From: JAYFQF01 sp034927285
GTDB taxonomy: Bacteria > Bacillota > Peptococcia > DRI-13 > UBA5745
NCBI GenBank assembly: GCA_034927285.1
Contig: JAYFQF010000020.1
Coordinates: forward strand, 1 to 63,578
Direction: 5' to 3'
DNA: 63,578 bases
Shown here: positions 42,145-50,797 of the stretch, in pieces
Numbering within the stretch: the stretch's first letter is position 1
Layout: every line of letters starts with the position of its first letter
Notes under the pieces: generated by a model
What the model saw: only the letters and a program-made list of their open reading frames with translations
What the model was told of the DNA's origin: nothing
The model's database searches: none
Program-made: the position numbers and the translations under genes

Positions 42145-45100
42145 GTGGCGGTCGAAATAAAATCCATTGAAAACTATATGAAAAAGCAGTCGGAGTTCAC
42201 GTTTTTGGCCCAACAGGTCAGGGAAAAAAATTATAACCTGGTCTATGGGCTTTCCGGAGCCCAGGCTGCTTTTCTGGCGGCGGCCCTTTCCGTAAACCAG
42301 GGAAAGGACCTGCTTTTTATTGCCGAAAACGCCCAGAAGGTCAGGGAGTTAATGGAAGACCTGGGCTTTTGGCTGAAGGATTATCAGATTCTGTATTTTC
42401 CCGCCCTGGACGTCCTGCCCTTTGAGGTGCTGGCCCAAAGCCGGGAAACCCGCTGGACCAGGCTGGAGGTTTTGCAGTCCCTGCTTTTCCCCAGGGGGCC
42501 TGTGGCTGTGGTGACTACCGTCGAGGCCCTGCGGAAAACCCTTTTGTCCCCGGAACTGCTGAAGGAGAACTTCCGCAGCTTGGCCGTGGGGCAAAAGGCG
42601 GATACCATGGAGCTGGCGGCCTGGCTGACGGCCCGGGGGTATGAGCGGGTGGAACGGGTGGAGGAAAAAGGGCAGATCGCTTTGCGGGGAGGGATTCTGG
42701 ATATTTTTTGCCCTACCGCCCCTCAGCCCTGGCGATTTGAGTTTTTCGACGACGAGGTGGACTCCATCCGCAGTTTCAGGCCGGATACTCAGCGCTCAGT
42801 GGATAAGCTGGAACAGGTGCTGATTGCGCCGGCCAGCGAATGTATCTTTACCGACGGGCAAAAAGCGGAAATCATCGAGGCCTTGAAAAAAGAAGAAGAG
42901 AAAAAGAAGGCGCCCCGCAAGGGCAAAAAAAGGGTTGCCACCCCTTTTTCTGCCGCGGAAATATCCGCCGGCTTAACCGCCCTGAAGGGCCTTTCGGGGG
43001 CCGAAGCTCCTTTTGCGGGGGCCGGTCCGGCTGCCGGCGATACCGGAACGGCCGAAGCCGCCGAAACGGGCGAAAACCGCTGCCGGCAGCTGATCGAGCT
43101 TTTACAGGAGGGCTGTTTTTTTCCCGGTCATGAACAGCTGCTGCCTTACCTGGACGGCAGCGCCATCACCGTATTGTCCGGCTATTTTAGCCGCCCCATG
43201 CTACCGGTTCTGGCCGAACCCTCGAGGCAGAAGGAAACCAGCGGCCTTTGGGAAAAAGAGTACGAGGAGACCTGCCTGACCCTGCTGGAAAAAGGCCGCA
43301 TCTGTCCGGGACAGATGCAGTCTTATCTGCTTTTTGAAGACCTGCTGCGCAGCGTCGGCCGGGAAGGTATGCTGTATTTGGCCCTTTTGCCTAAACGGCC
43401 CGGCTGGCTGGGGGAGGTAAATGTCTTAGGGGTCACCTGCCGGGGCGTGTCGCTGTTTTTGAAAAAGATCCAGCTGCTGGCCGACGAGCTGCGGGAATGG
43501 CAGCGTCAGCAAAGCTGCGTGATCATCGCCGTAGGCAGCAAGGAGCGGGGAATACGGCTGCGGGACGGCCTCAGGGATATGGGAGTGGAAAGCAGCTGGG
43601 TTGAGGAGCCTCTGACGCCGGGCTACGGCCAGGTACTGATTACGGAAGGCAAGATATCCGGCGGTTTTGATCTGCCGGCTTATAAGCTGGTGCTGATTTC
43701 CGAGCATGAGCTGTATTTTCAGCCGAAGAAAAAGGCTACCCGCAAGGTCTTCAAGGAAGGGAAAAAGGTTCTGTACCTGGAGGACCTGAAGGCCGGGGAC
43801 TATGTGGTCCATGTAAATTACGGCATCGGCCGTTTTGAGGGAATCGAAAATATCGCCGTGGCCGATTCCCAGCGGGATTATCTGGTCATCAGCTACAGCG
43901 GCACGGACCGGCTGTACGTACCTACGGATCAGGCGGAGCTTTTGCAAAAGTACACCGGTCAGGAGGGGGCTAAGCCCAGGCTGTCCAAGCTGGGGGGCAG
44001 CGAATGGAAGCGGACCAAGGCCAAGGCCCGCAAAGCGGTGGAAGGTATGGCCGAGGATCTTCTGGAGCTGTACGCCGCCCGGGAAGCCATGCCCGGCACG
44101 GCTTTCCCCGAAGACTCGCCCTGGCAGAAGGAATTTGAAGAGTCTTTTCCCTTTGAGGAAACCGAGGATCAGCTGCGCTGTATTGAGGAGGTAAAGCGGG
44201 ATATGGAAAAGCACCGGCCCATGGACCGGCTGCTTTGCGGCGACGTAGGCTACGGAAAAACGGAAGTGGCCATCCGGGCCGCTTTCAAGGCGGCCTCCAC
44301 CGGTAAGCAGGTGGCGGTGCTGGTGCCCACCACGGTATTGGCCCAGCAGCACTATAATACTTTCCGGGAGCGGCTGGAGGGCTTTGCGGTGGAGGTGGCG
44401 GTTTTAAACCGTTTCCGCAGCGTCGCCGAGCAAAAGGAAACCCTGAAGCGGTTAGCTCAGGGCCGGGTGGATATCCTCATCGGCACCCACCGGATCCTTT
44501 CCAGGGACGTGGAGTTTAAAAATCTGGGGCTTTTGGTGGTGGATGAGGAGCAGCGCTTTGGCGTCACCCACAAAGAAAAAATAAAAAAACTGAAAGAAAC
44601 CGTGGACGTGCTGACCCTGACGGCTACGCCGATCCCCCGCACCCTGCATATGGCCATGGCCGGGCTCCGGGATTTAAGCGTCATTGAGACGGCCCCGGAA
44701 GAACGCTATCCGGTGCAAACCTATGTGGTGGAACATTCCCTGCCGCTGATCCGGGAGGCCATCCGGCGGGAAATGGGCCGGGGGGGCCAGGTTTATTATG
44801 TACACAACCGGATCGAGGATATCGATAAGGTAAGGCAAAGCATCGAGGAATTGGTTCCCGAGGCCCGGGTGACTTCAGCCCACGGCCGCATGACGGAGCT
44901 GGCCCTGGAAGAAGCCATGATGGAGTTTATGGAAGGCGATATCGACGTTTTGGTCTGTACGACCATCATCGAATCGGGTCTGGATATTTCCAACGCCAAT
45001 ACGGTAATCATCGACCAGGCCGACCGCCTGGGCTTAGCTCAGCTTTACCAGATCCGGGGCCGGGTAGGCCGTTCCAGCCGGGTGGCCTATGCCTATCTTA

Positions 45101-45837
45101 CCTATAGCCGGGATAAAACCCTGACGGAGGTGGCGGAAAAGCGCCTGTCCGCTATCCGGGAGTTTACGGAGCTGGGGGCCGGCTACAAAATCGCCATGCG
45201 GGACCTGGAGATCCGGGGGGCCGGAAACCTCTTAGGCGCCGAGCAGCACGGCCAGATCGCCGCCGTAGGGTTTGACCTGTATTGCCGGATGCTGGACGAG
45301 GCCGTGGAGAAAAAGAAGCGTCAGCTTGCGGGCCAGGCGCCTTTGGAAGGCAGAGACGACTCCCTGGCGGGGGAAATCGAGGCCGTCAGCATCGACTTGC
45401 AGGTGAAAGCCTATATCCCCCAGGAATATATGGATGATGAAAGCGCGAAAATCGACTTTTATCAGCGGATCAATAATGCCCGGGGCCGGCAGGACATCGA
45501 CGAGATCTTCGATGAGATGATCGACCGCTTTGGCGATTTGCCTCAGCCGGTGGAAAACCTGCTGGCCATCGGCCTGATCAAGGCCATTGCCAAGGAGGCA
45601 AAAATCGCTTCCGTTACCCAGGACGCCAAGTATATCCGCATCCTGATGGCCAGGGATCACAACCTGAAGGGGCCGGAGCTGATGGAGCTGGTAAGGAGCT
45701 TCAACCGCCGCATCTCATTTAATGCCGCCGACCGGCTGGAGATTTTGATTCAGCCTGCCCGCCTGGAGCAAAAGGACGTTATCGGCTTTTTAACGAAAGT
45801 GACGGAGGCCTTGGCGGCCTTGACCGGGAAAGAATGA
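42145..45837 (+). CDS. mfd: Transcription-repair coupling factor Mfd
   Basis: Mfd removes RNA polymerase stalled at DNA lesions and recruits UvrA. The 1230-residue protein has a UvrB-like N-terminal part, the RNA-polymerase-interacting domain (KAGDYVVHVNYGIGRFEG, around residue 550), and a RecG-like translocase with Walker A GDVGYGKTEVA near residue 699 and DEEQ at 800-803. A C-terminal TRCF domain follows. An Ala/Gly-rich low-complexity insert lies at about residues 255-310, in the N-terminal half. The start is GTG with GGAGGAG. Size and domains are otherwise standard. Confidence 0.96.
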   Translation: MAVEIKSIENYMKKQSEFTFLAQQVREKNYNLVYGLSGAQAAFLAAALSVNQGKDLLFIAENAQKVRELMEDLGFWLKDYQILYFPALDVLPFEVLAQSRETRWTRLEVLQSLLFPRGPVAVVTTVEALRKTLLSPELLKENFRSLAVGQKADTMELAAWLTARGYERVERVEEKGQIALRGGILDIFCPTAPQPWRFEFFDDEVDSIRSFRPDTQRSVDKLEQVLIAPASECIFTDGQKAEIIEALKKEEEKKKAPRKGKKRVATPFSAAEISAGLTALKGLSGAEAPFAGAGPAAGDTGTAEAAETGENRCRQLIELLQEGCFFPGHEQLLPYLDGSAITVLSGYFSRPMLPVLAEPSRQKETSGLWEKEYEETCLTLLEKGRICPGQMQSYLLFEDLLRSVGREGMLYLALLPKRPGWLGEVNVLGVTCRGVSLFLKKIQLLADELREWQRQQSCVIIAVGSKERGIRLRDGLRDMGVESSWVEEPLTPGYGQVLITEGKISGGFDLPAYKLVLISEHELYFQPKKKATRKVFKEGKKVLYLEDLKAGDYVVHVNYGIGRFEGIENIAVADSQRDYLVISYSGTDRLYVPTDQAELLQKYTGQEGAKPRLSKLGGSEWKRTKAKARKAVEGMAEDLLELYAAREAMPGTAFPEDSPWQKEFEESFPFEETEDQLRCIEEVKRDMEKHRPMDRLLCGDVGYGKTEVAIRAAFKAASTGKQVAVLVPTTVLAQQHYNTFRERLEGFAVEVAVLNRFRSVAEQKETLKRLAQGRVDILIGTHRILSRDVEFKNLGLLVVDEEQRFGVTHKEKIKKLKETVDVLTLTATPIPRTLHMAMAGLRDLSVIETAPEERYPVQTYVVEHSLPLIREAIRREMGRGGQVYYVHNRIEDIDKVRQSIEELVPEARVTSAHGRMTELALEEAMMEFMEGDIDVLVCTTIIESGLDISNANTVIIDQADRLGLAQLYQIRGRVGRSSRVAYAYLTYSRDKTLTEVAEKRLSAIREFTELGAGYKIAMRDLEIRGAGNLLGAEQHGQIAAVGFDLYCRMLDEAVEKKKRQLAGQAPLEGRDDSLAGEIEAVSIDLQVKAYIPQEYMDDESAKIDFYQRINNARGRQDIDEIFDEMIDRFGDLPQPVENLLAIGLIKAIAKEAKIASVTQDAKYIRILMARDHNLKGPELMELVRSFNRRISFNAADRLEILIQPARLEQKDVIGFLTKVTEALAALTGKE

Positions 45838-45978
45838 ACCCCCCGGTATGGGAAAATCGCCGGCCGGATCACGGACCGGATTATGGGGCAAGGTAACGGC
45901 AAGTAAAAAAGCGAATGACCCCCAAAAGCCGCTGGGGCGGCGGTGGGAAAAAAACTCTGCACCGAAAAACAGAATATG

Positions 45979-45987
45979 TGATATAAT
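45979..45987 (+). promoter_or_regulatory. Extended -10 promoter of the PrsA-like gene
   Basis: TGATATAAT is an extended -10 consensus about 105 bases before the start at 46091, with a weak -35. It implies transcription separate from mfd. Confidence 0.5.
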
Positions 45988-46090
45988 TATTTTTATTAGG
46001 GGCTTTTAGAGGGAAAAGTTCAACCCGGCTACCGCGGCTTGAGAGAGGCTGTCCAGGTGACGGGCAAATTCCCCAGTAAGGAGAGAAACG

Positions 46091-47206
46091 ATGAAAAAAA
46101 CAACAAAACTGGTTGCTTTGCTGATGACGGCAGCCCTGCTGCTGGGGCTGACAGCCGGTTGCGGCAAGGATGAAGAAGCAGATCCCGGCGTGGAGAAAAC
46201 CGTAATCGCCCGGGTAAACGGCCAGGAGATTTATCAGGACGTCTACGAGCAATGGTTTATGCAAACGATGGCACTGAGCCTGGGCCTGGATATCAGCGCT
46301 CCCTTGGAGGACAGCATCCAGGAGTATGTTGACGGCTATAAGCTGAGCTATCTGAACTCCTATGCCGAACAGCTGGCTTTGATTCAGGACGCGGAGAAAA
46401 ACGACGTAAAGGTAGAGGACTCCGAAATTCAGGAGTATATCAATCAGTTAAAAACGGTTTACGGCAGCGAGGAAGATTTCCAGAAATTCCTGACCATGGT
46501 GGGATTTACCGACGACACCCTCCACAGCTATATTCAGATGCAGATGAAAATCCAGCACCTTTATGATCTGAAGACCGCCGATATTACGGAACCCAGTGAA
46601 AATCCCGAGGACTACTACAACAGTAACCCCGACAAATTCCGTAAGGAAGAAAGCCGGACGGTCCGCCACATTCTGGTGGCCGATGAGACAGAAGCCAAGG
46701 AGATCATTAAAAACTTAAAAGAAGGCGCGGATTTTAATCAGCTGGTGCAGGAAAAGAGCAGTGATGACGGCTCCAAGGCGAATAACGGCGCCATCGGCCC
46801 CTTCACTATGGCCGATAATTATGTCACCGCTTTCAAGGAAGCCGCTTTTGCCCTGGGCAATATCGGCGATGTGACCCAGGAGCCGGTAAAGAGCGAATAC
46901 GGCTATCATGTCATCATCCTGGACGATATTACGCCGGCTTCCACTCAGACCTTCGACGAGGTAAAAGATTCGCTGACTGCGGAGCTGGTTATGGATGCCA
47001 AGGACGCTTCCTTTGAGGAATATGCCGACGGCGTGGTGGAGGCTGCCGAGATCCAGTTTGAAGAAGGCTGGGATCCGTACAAAGCTTACAGTGAACCCCA
47101 GGACTCCGCCACCGATGAAAACGGCGAAACCGAGGCTGGGAAAGATACCGCAGAAAATGAAGGTACCGGAGAAAATGGGGAAGGCGCCGCGGGAGAAAAC
47201 CAGTAA
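46091..47206 (+). CDS. PrsA-like peptidyl-prolyl isomerase lipoprotein
   Basis: This secreted, membrane-anchored foldase has a 24-residue lipoprotein signal peptide with the lipobox LTAGC. A SurA-like N-terminal domain follows, then a parvulin (PpiC) domain at about residues 190-290 (VRHILVADETEAKEIIKNLKEG...GYHVIILDDI). The last 35 residues are a low-complexity Glu/Gly/Asn tail. In Firmicutes such proteins help exported proteins fold outside the membrane. The gene has AAGGAG and follows mfd, a common order. Confidence 0.92.
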   Translation: MKKTTKLVALLMTAALLLGLTAGCGKDEEADPGVEKTVIARVNGQEIYQDVYEQWFMQTMALSLGLDISAPLEDSIQEYVDGYKLSYLNSYAEQLALIQDAEKNDVKVEDSEIQEYINQLKTVYGSEEDFQKFLTMVGFTDDTLHSYIQMQMKIQHLYDLKTADITEPSENPEDYYNSNPDKFRKEESRTVRHILVADETEAKEIIKNLKEGADFNQLVQEKSSDDGSKANNGAIGPFTMADNYVTAFKEAAFALGNIGDVTQEPVKSEYGYHVIILDDITPASTQTFDEVKDSLTAELVMDAKDASFEEYADGVVEAAEIQFEEGWDPYKAYSEPQDSATDENGETEAGKDTAENEGTGENGEGAAGENQ

Positions 47207-47241
47207 GACGCGCCTTGACTGCCCGGCGGGAGTGATAGGGG

Positions 47242-47679
47242 ATGAAAGTCGTAGTCATTGACGGCCAAGGCGGCCGCATAGGCAAAATGCTGGTGGAGGA
47301 AATTAAAAGCCGGTGTCCCGGCCAGATCCTCCATGCTGTCGGCACAAACAGCATAGCTACTTCCAGTATGCTGAAAGCCGGCGCCGACTGCGCCGCCACA
47401 GGGGAAAACCCGGTGAGGGTAAACAGCGCCGATGCGGACATCATCGTCGGGCCCATCGGGCTTGTGATTGCCGACAGCCTGCTGGGAGAGGTGACCGCCG
47501 CCATGGCTCTGGCCGTAGGCCGGAGCAGGGCGCAAAAGGTGCTGGTACCGGTTAACAAGTGTCAATGTTACGTGGCCGGGGTGGCGGAGCTGCCGCTAAA
47601 GCAGTATATCGAGACGGCGGCGGCAAAAGTGGCCGAACTGATCCGCGGCGGCCAGGCAGGCCGGCTTTTCGATTCGTAG
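47242..47679 (+). CDS. DUF3842 family protein
   Basis: This 145-residue protein is of the DUF3842 family and resembles a Rossmann-like nucleotide-binding domain (VVVIDGQGGRIGKMLVEEI; IVGPIGLVIADSLLGEVT). It has a Cys pair near the end (NKCQCYVAG). The function is unknown. It starts 35 bases after the foldase gene, and a terminator lies 100 bases downstream. Confidence 0.82.
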   Translation: MKVVVIDGQGGRIGKMLVEEIKSRCPGQILHAVGTNSIATSSMLKAGADCAATGENPVRVNSADADIIVGPIGLVIADSLLGEVTAAMALAVGRSRAQKVLVPVNKCQCYVAGVAELPLKQYIETAAAKVAELIRGGQAGRLFDS

Positions 47680-47774
47680 CGGACGCCCGGCAGGCCCGGG
47701 CAGAGTCCGGCCGCAACCGCCAGGCCTGAGGATATCTTGAGTGAAAATGTTTAAATAGGGATAGACGAAAACAG

Positions 47775-47808
47775 AGGAACTGCCGTACATTTGCGGCAGT
47801 TCCTTTTG
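47775..47808 (+). terminator. Terminator after the DUF3842 gene
   Basis: AGGAACTGCCG pairs with CGGCAGTTCCT and is followed by TTTTG. Confidence 0.8.
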
Positions 47809-47890
47809 TATGGCCGTTTCTTTCAGAAACCGTCTGCAAGGGAGCCTCCCTTGGACAATATTGTTTATTCTAAATTGTTTTATTTAATAG

Positions 47891-47896
47891 TATAAT
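47891..47896 (+). promoter_or_regulatory. Candidate promoter of the LpdD-like gene
   Basis: TATAAT lies in a very AT-rich stretch; TTCTAA 17 bases upstream is a poor -35. Confidence 0.4.
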
Positions 47897-48014
47897 CCAA
47901 ATTAAGAAATTGGCAGGGTAAACCATGCTCGTGAGAAGGAAGGCATTTGTCGGACAGCGGCGGCGTTTCCCCGGATGGCCGCGCCAAGCCGCAGGAAAGG
48001 GGTCGCAGGTATTG

Positions 48015-48392
48015 ATGAAAATTGAACGTGTAAGCCTTGGAGAAGGCCGGTATGCTTTGGAGGCAGTTGTGGTACGGACCCAGGATGGAGTCAATGTCTG
48101 TCTGGGCGGCGGTGAAAAAACTCATATCGGCACCGTTGTCCTTTGTCAGCCCCGCCCCAGCCTTAAAGGGGACGGAAAGACCAGCACCACATCGTCGGTC
48201 CTTAACCTGATCGGCCATAAGGACGGCGAGCTTGCCAGAGCTTTTGCGGAAAAGCTGTGCCGGGCATTAAATCAGACCGTCGTCGTTACGGCAGGGATTC
48301 ATATTGAATCTGCCGCTCCCCAGGAGATCGGGTATTTTCTGAAAGCGGCTGAGGAACTGGGCGAAAAGACGATTGAGGTATTGTTAAATTGA
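48015..48392 (+). CDS. LpdD-like prenylated-flavin chaperone domain protein
   Basis: This 125-residue protein recalls the LpdD family, named after the third component of gallate decarboxylase and described as a prenyl-FMN chaperone for UbiD-type decarboxylases. It is a compact alpha/beta protein with VNVCLGGGEKTHIGTVVL and PSLKGDGKTSTTSSVLNLIGHKD. The neighbouring UbiD and UbiX genes support this: UbiX makes prenyl-FMN, and this protein would help deliver it. The ATG at 48015 is preferred; an in-frame ATG at 47925 would add 30 Arg-rich residues. Confidence 0.72.
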   Translation: MKIERVSLGEGRYALEAVVVRTQDGVNVCLGGGEKTHIGTVVLCQPRPSLKGDGKTSTTSSVLNLIGHKDGELARAFAEKLCRALNQTVVVTAGIHIESAAPQEIGYFLKAAEELGEKTIEVLLN

Positions 48393-48493
48393 GGTGTTGC
48401 CCAAGGGCAGAACAGCGGCGCCAAAGGGCAGAAATTCAGGGACAGAGGCTTTTGGGAGGATTGGTTTACAGCAGAAAAGGGAGGGTGGTCAAG

Positions 48494-48958
48494 ATGATCG
48501 AACATTTGGACGTATTGGATCAAAAAATCATGGACCTGTTAAGTGAAGACGGACGTTTAACTTATGCGGAGCTGGGCAGGATGCTGAATCTATCCCGGGT
48601 GGCGGTGCGCGACCGGGTCAACCGCCTTGTGGACAGCGGAGTTATTGAACGGTTCAGTATTATCATTAACCCGGCCAAGGTCGGGTATAATATCTCGGCC
48701 TTTTTCGAAATCGACATAAACCCCAATAAACTGCATGAAGCGGCCCGCAATCTGGCGGATAATAAATTTGTATTAAGCGTAAACCAGATGACCGGACCCA
48801 GCCGGCTGCATGTCCATGCCTCCCTTTGGGATAATCAGCATCTGCAGCAGTTTTTAAAAGACGCGGTATACAGTCTGCCGGGGATCAACTCGGTGAGCAG
48901 TTATATTTTGCTGCGGAGCTTCAAAACCAAGCGGGGCGGGATAAAAATCGGGATATAA
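48494..48958 (+). CDS. Lrp/AsnC-family transcriptional regulator
   Basis: This 154-residue regulator has an N-terminal winged helix typical of Lrp/AsnC (LDQKIMDLLSEDGRLTYAEL..LNLSRVAVRDRV), then a short RAM-like ligand-binding domain. It lies between the LpdD-like gene and ubiD on the same strand, so it probably controls this decarboxylation and transport module. The ubiD promoter just downstream carries repeated ACATTGT sites. The ATG at 48494 has AGGGAGG. Confidence 0.9.
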   Translation: MIEHLDVLDQKIMDLLSEDGRLTYAELGRMLNLSRVAVRDRVNRLVDSGVIERFSIIINPAKVGYNISAFFEIDINPNKLHEAARNLADNKFVLSVNQMTGPSRLHVHASLWDNQHLQQFLKDAVYSLPGINSVSSYILLRSFKTKRGGIKIGI

Positions 48959-48980
48959 ATAGATTTCTTAATATTCAAGC

Positions 48981-49030
48981 TTTACATTGTTATGAAAATA
49001 GTCTTTATATTCCCAAAGTCCTAACATTGT
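48981..49030 (+). promoter_or_regulatory. Promoter of the ubiD module with repeated ACATTGT sites
   Basis: TTTACA (48981-48986) and TTTATA (49004-49009) are 17 bases apart. ACATTGT occurs at 48984-48990, overlapping the -35, and again at 49024-49030, 40 bases apart and framed as TTTACATTGT and ACATTGTAAA. It is a possible site for the adjacent Lrp-type regulator. Confidence 0.55.
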
Positions 49031-49164
49031 AAATAGGTTATTATTATCGATTTGTGGAATCTTCATAGACATTCAAACCATGAAGCCCAATGAACGGCGG
49101 AGGGAGGGCAATGACTGTCTGTGAGGAAAAAGGGGCTTTGTGGAATATAAGGAGGTTTTGGCAT

Positions 49165-50559
49165 ATGGTAAAGGATTTACGGCACTTTCTGGATAAAGTG
49201 CAAAAAGAGATGCCGGAAGATTTCATCAGAATCAAAAAAGAAGTTGACCCGAAGTTTGAAATCACCGCCATACAACAAAAATTGGAGGACGAGGGAAGAT
49301 ACCCGGTATTGCTGTTTGAGAATGTAAAAAACCTTTATGGAGAGCCCAGCGGGTTTCAGGTGACCAGCAATTTATTTGCCACCCGGCAAAAATGCGCTTT
49401 GGCTTTGGACCTGAACAAGGAACAGTGGAGAAAGGAAACCAGCCTGGAATATGCCCGCAGGGCAAACAGCCTGATCAAGCCGGTGGTCGTGGATAAGTCG
49501 GAAGCTCCCTGCAAGGAAGTAATCATGACGGGGGATCAGGTGGACTTATACAAGCTGCCTGTTCTGACCCATCACGAAATGGATGGGATGCCGTATTTCC
49601 CCGATGCCGTGGTGGCCGCCGACCCGGATAACGGCGTCTACAATTCTTCCCATCACCGGATGATTATCGCCGGGAAAAATGAATCCAGGATCTGGATGAG
49701 CCCCAGGCACCTGTGGAATTATTTTATGAGAGCCCAGGAGAGAGGGGAATCTTTGCCTATTGCCCATGTCCTGGGACATCATCCGGGATTCTTTTTGGGA
49801 TCCGAATCAATCTTACCCATGAGCACCGATGAATATGAAGTTATCGGCGGCCTTTTGCAGGAACCGCTGAGATTGGTGCCGTCGGAAACCTATGGGGAAC
49901 GGCTCATGGTGCCTGCGGATGCGGAAGTGATCGTGGAGGGCGAAATTTTACCTAATTGCCGGGAGCCGGAAGGTCCCTTCGGCGAGTTTACCGGGTATTA
50001 TGGACCCCAGCGCTGGTCCCCGGTGGTGAAAATCACCGCCATCACCCATCGTAAAAACCCGATATACATGAATATTTTATGCGGCCATCCCGATACCTGG
50101 CTTTTAGGGGGAATCGCCAAGGAAGCCTGCGTATATGAAGAATTGAAGCGGACCATGCCGGGAATCCAGGCTGTGCATCTGCCGGTTTCCGGGACCTGCC
50201 GTTTCCATGCCTATATTTCTATTAAACAACGGTTTAACGGAGAGGCAAAGGTAGCCGCTTTAGCGACGATCCCTCATCATGATATCGTTAAGCATATCGT
50301 GGTTGTGGATGAAGATATCGATCCCTACAACGAAAAAGAGATGCTTTGGGCTATTGCCACACGGGTTCAGGCCGACAGGGACGTGACCATTATTCCCCAT
50401 TGCCGCAGTGGATTGCTGGATCCCTCGGGAGTGGTGGAAGGCGTGGGACCTAAAATGATCATCGACGCCACAAAACCGATGGATCGGCCCTTTGCCGAAA
50501 AAATCGCAGTACCGAAAGAGTACCTGGATAAAGTTAACCTTAAGGATTACCTGGGATAG
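49165..50559 (+). CDS. UbiD-family prenyl-FMN-dependent decarboxylase
   Basis: This 464-residue UbiD family enzyme carries out reversible decarboxylation of aromatic or alpha,beta-unsaturated acids with prenylated FMN. The conserved EPEGPFGEFTGYYGPQ segment holds the catalytic Glu residues, and GTCRFHAYISIKQ and DEDIDPYNEKEMLWA are also family signatures. Family members act on 4-hydroxybenzoate, protocatechuate, gallate, phenylphosphate and others; the substrate here cannot be read from sequence. A TRAP/TAXI carboxylate transporter and ubiX are in the same run of genes. The ATG at 49165 has AAGGAGG; an upstream in-frame start at 49090 is less likely. Confidence 0.92.
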   Translation: MVKDLRHFLDKVQKEMPEDFIRIKKEVDPKFEITAIQQKLEDEGRYPVLLFENVKNLYGEPSGFQVTSNLFATRQKCALALDLNKEQWRKETSLEYARRANSLIKPVVVDKSEAPCKEVIMTGDQVDLYKLPVLTHHEMDGMPYFPDAVVAADPDNGVYNSSHHRMIIAGKNESRIWMSPRHLWNYFMRAQERGESLPIAHVLGHHPGFFLGSESILPMSTDEYEVIGGLLQEPLRLVPSETYGERLMVPADAEVIVEGEILPNCREPEGPFGEFTGYYGPQRWSPVVKITAITHRKNPIYMNILCGHPDTWLLGGIAKEACVYEELKRTMPGIQAVHLPVSGTCRFHAYISIKQRFNGEAKVAALATIPHHDIVKHIVVVDEDIDPYNEKEMLWAIATRVQADRDVTIIPHCRSGLLDPSGVVEGVGPKMIIDATKPMDRPFAEKIAVPKEYLDKVNLKDYLG

Positions 50560-50602
50560 GAACAGGGATCTGAAAAAATAGGATCAAAAGGAAGGGATAA
50601 TT

Positions 50603-50761
50603 ATGGCAAAAATTTTTTGGGTAGCCTGCCCGAAATGCGGGAAAAAGTTTTATGCGTCCGTGGATGATTTCCGTAATAAAGATCGTAAACTGATGTGCCC
50701 CTTTTGTCAGGCAAGGTTTCTGGATAAGGAATCAAAAGAGCCCATCGTTGAAGAAAAGTAG
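50603..50761 (+). CDS. 52-residue zinc-ribbon protein
   Basis: This short gene lies between ubiD and the TRAP permease. Its product has two Cys pairs, CPKC near residue 9 and CPFC near residue 33, the pattern of a single zinc ribbon, with a Lys/Glu-rich tail. A GGAAGGGA site precedes the ATG. Non-oxidative hydroxyarylic acid decarboxylases (VdcD/BsdD) also have a small Cys-pair subunit encoded beside UbiD and UbiX; this could be an equivalent, although I see no clear sequence identity beyond the Cys pairs. It is easily missed by gene callers. Confidence 0.75.
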   Translation: MAKIFWVACPKCGKKFYASVDDFRNKDRKLMCPFCQARFLDKESKEPIVEEK

Positions 50762-50797
50762 GAGCCTGTTCATTTGACAGGCTTGAGGAGGTAGATC

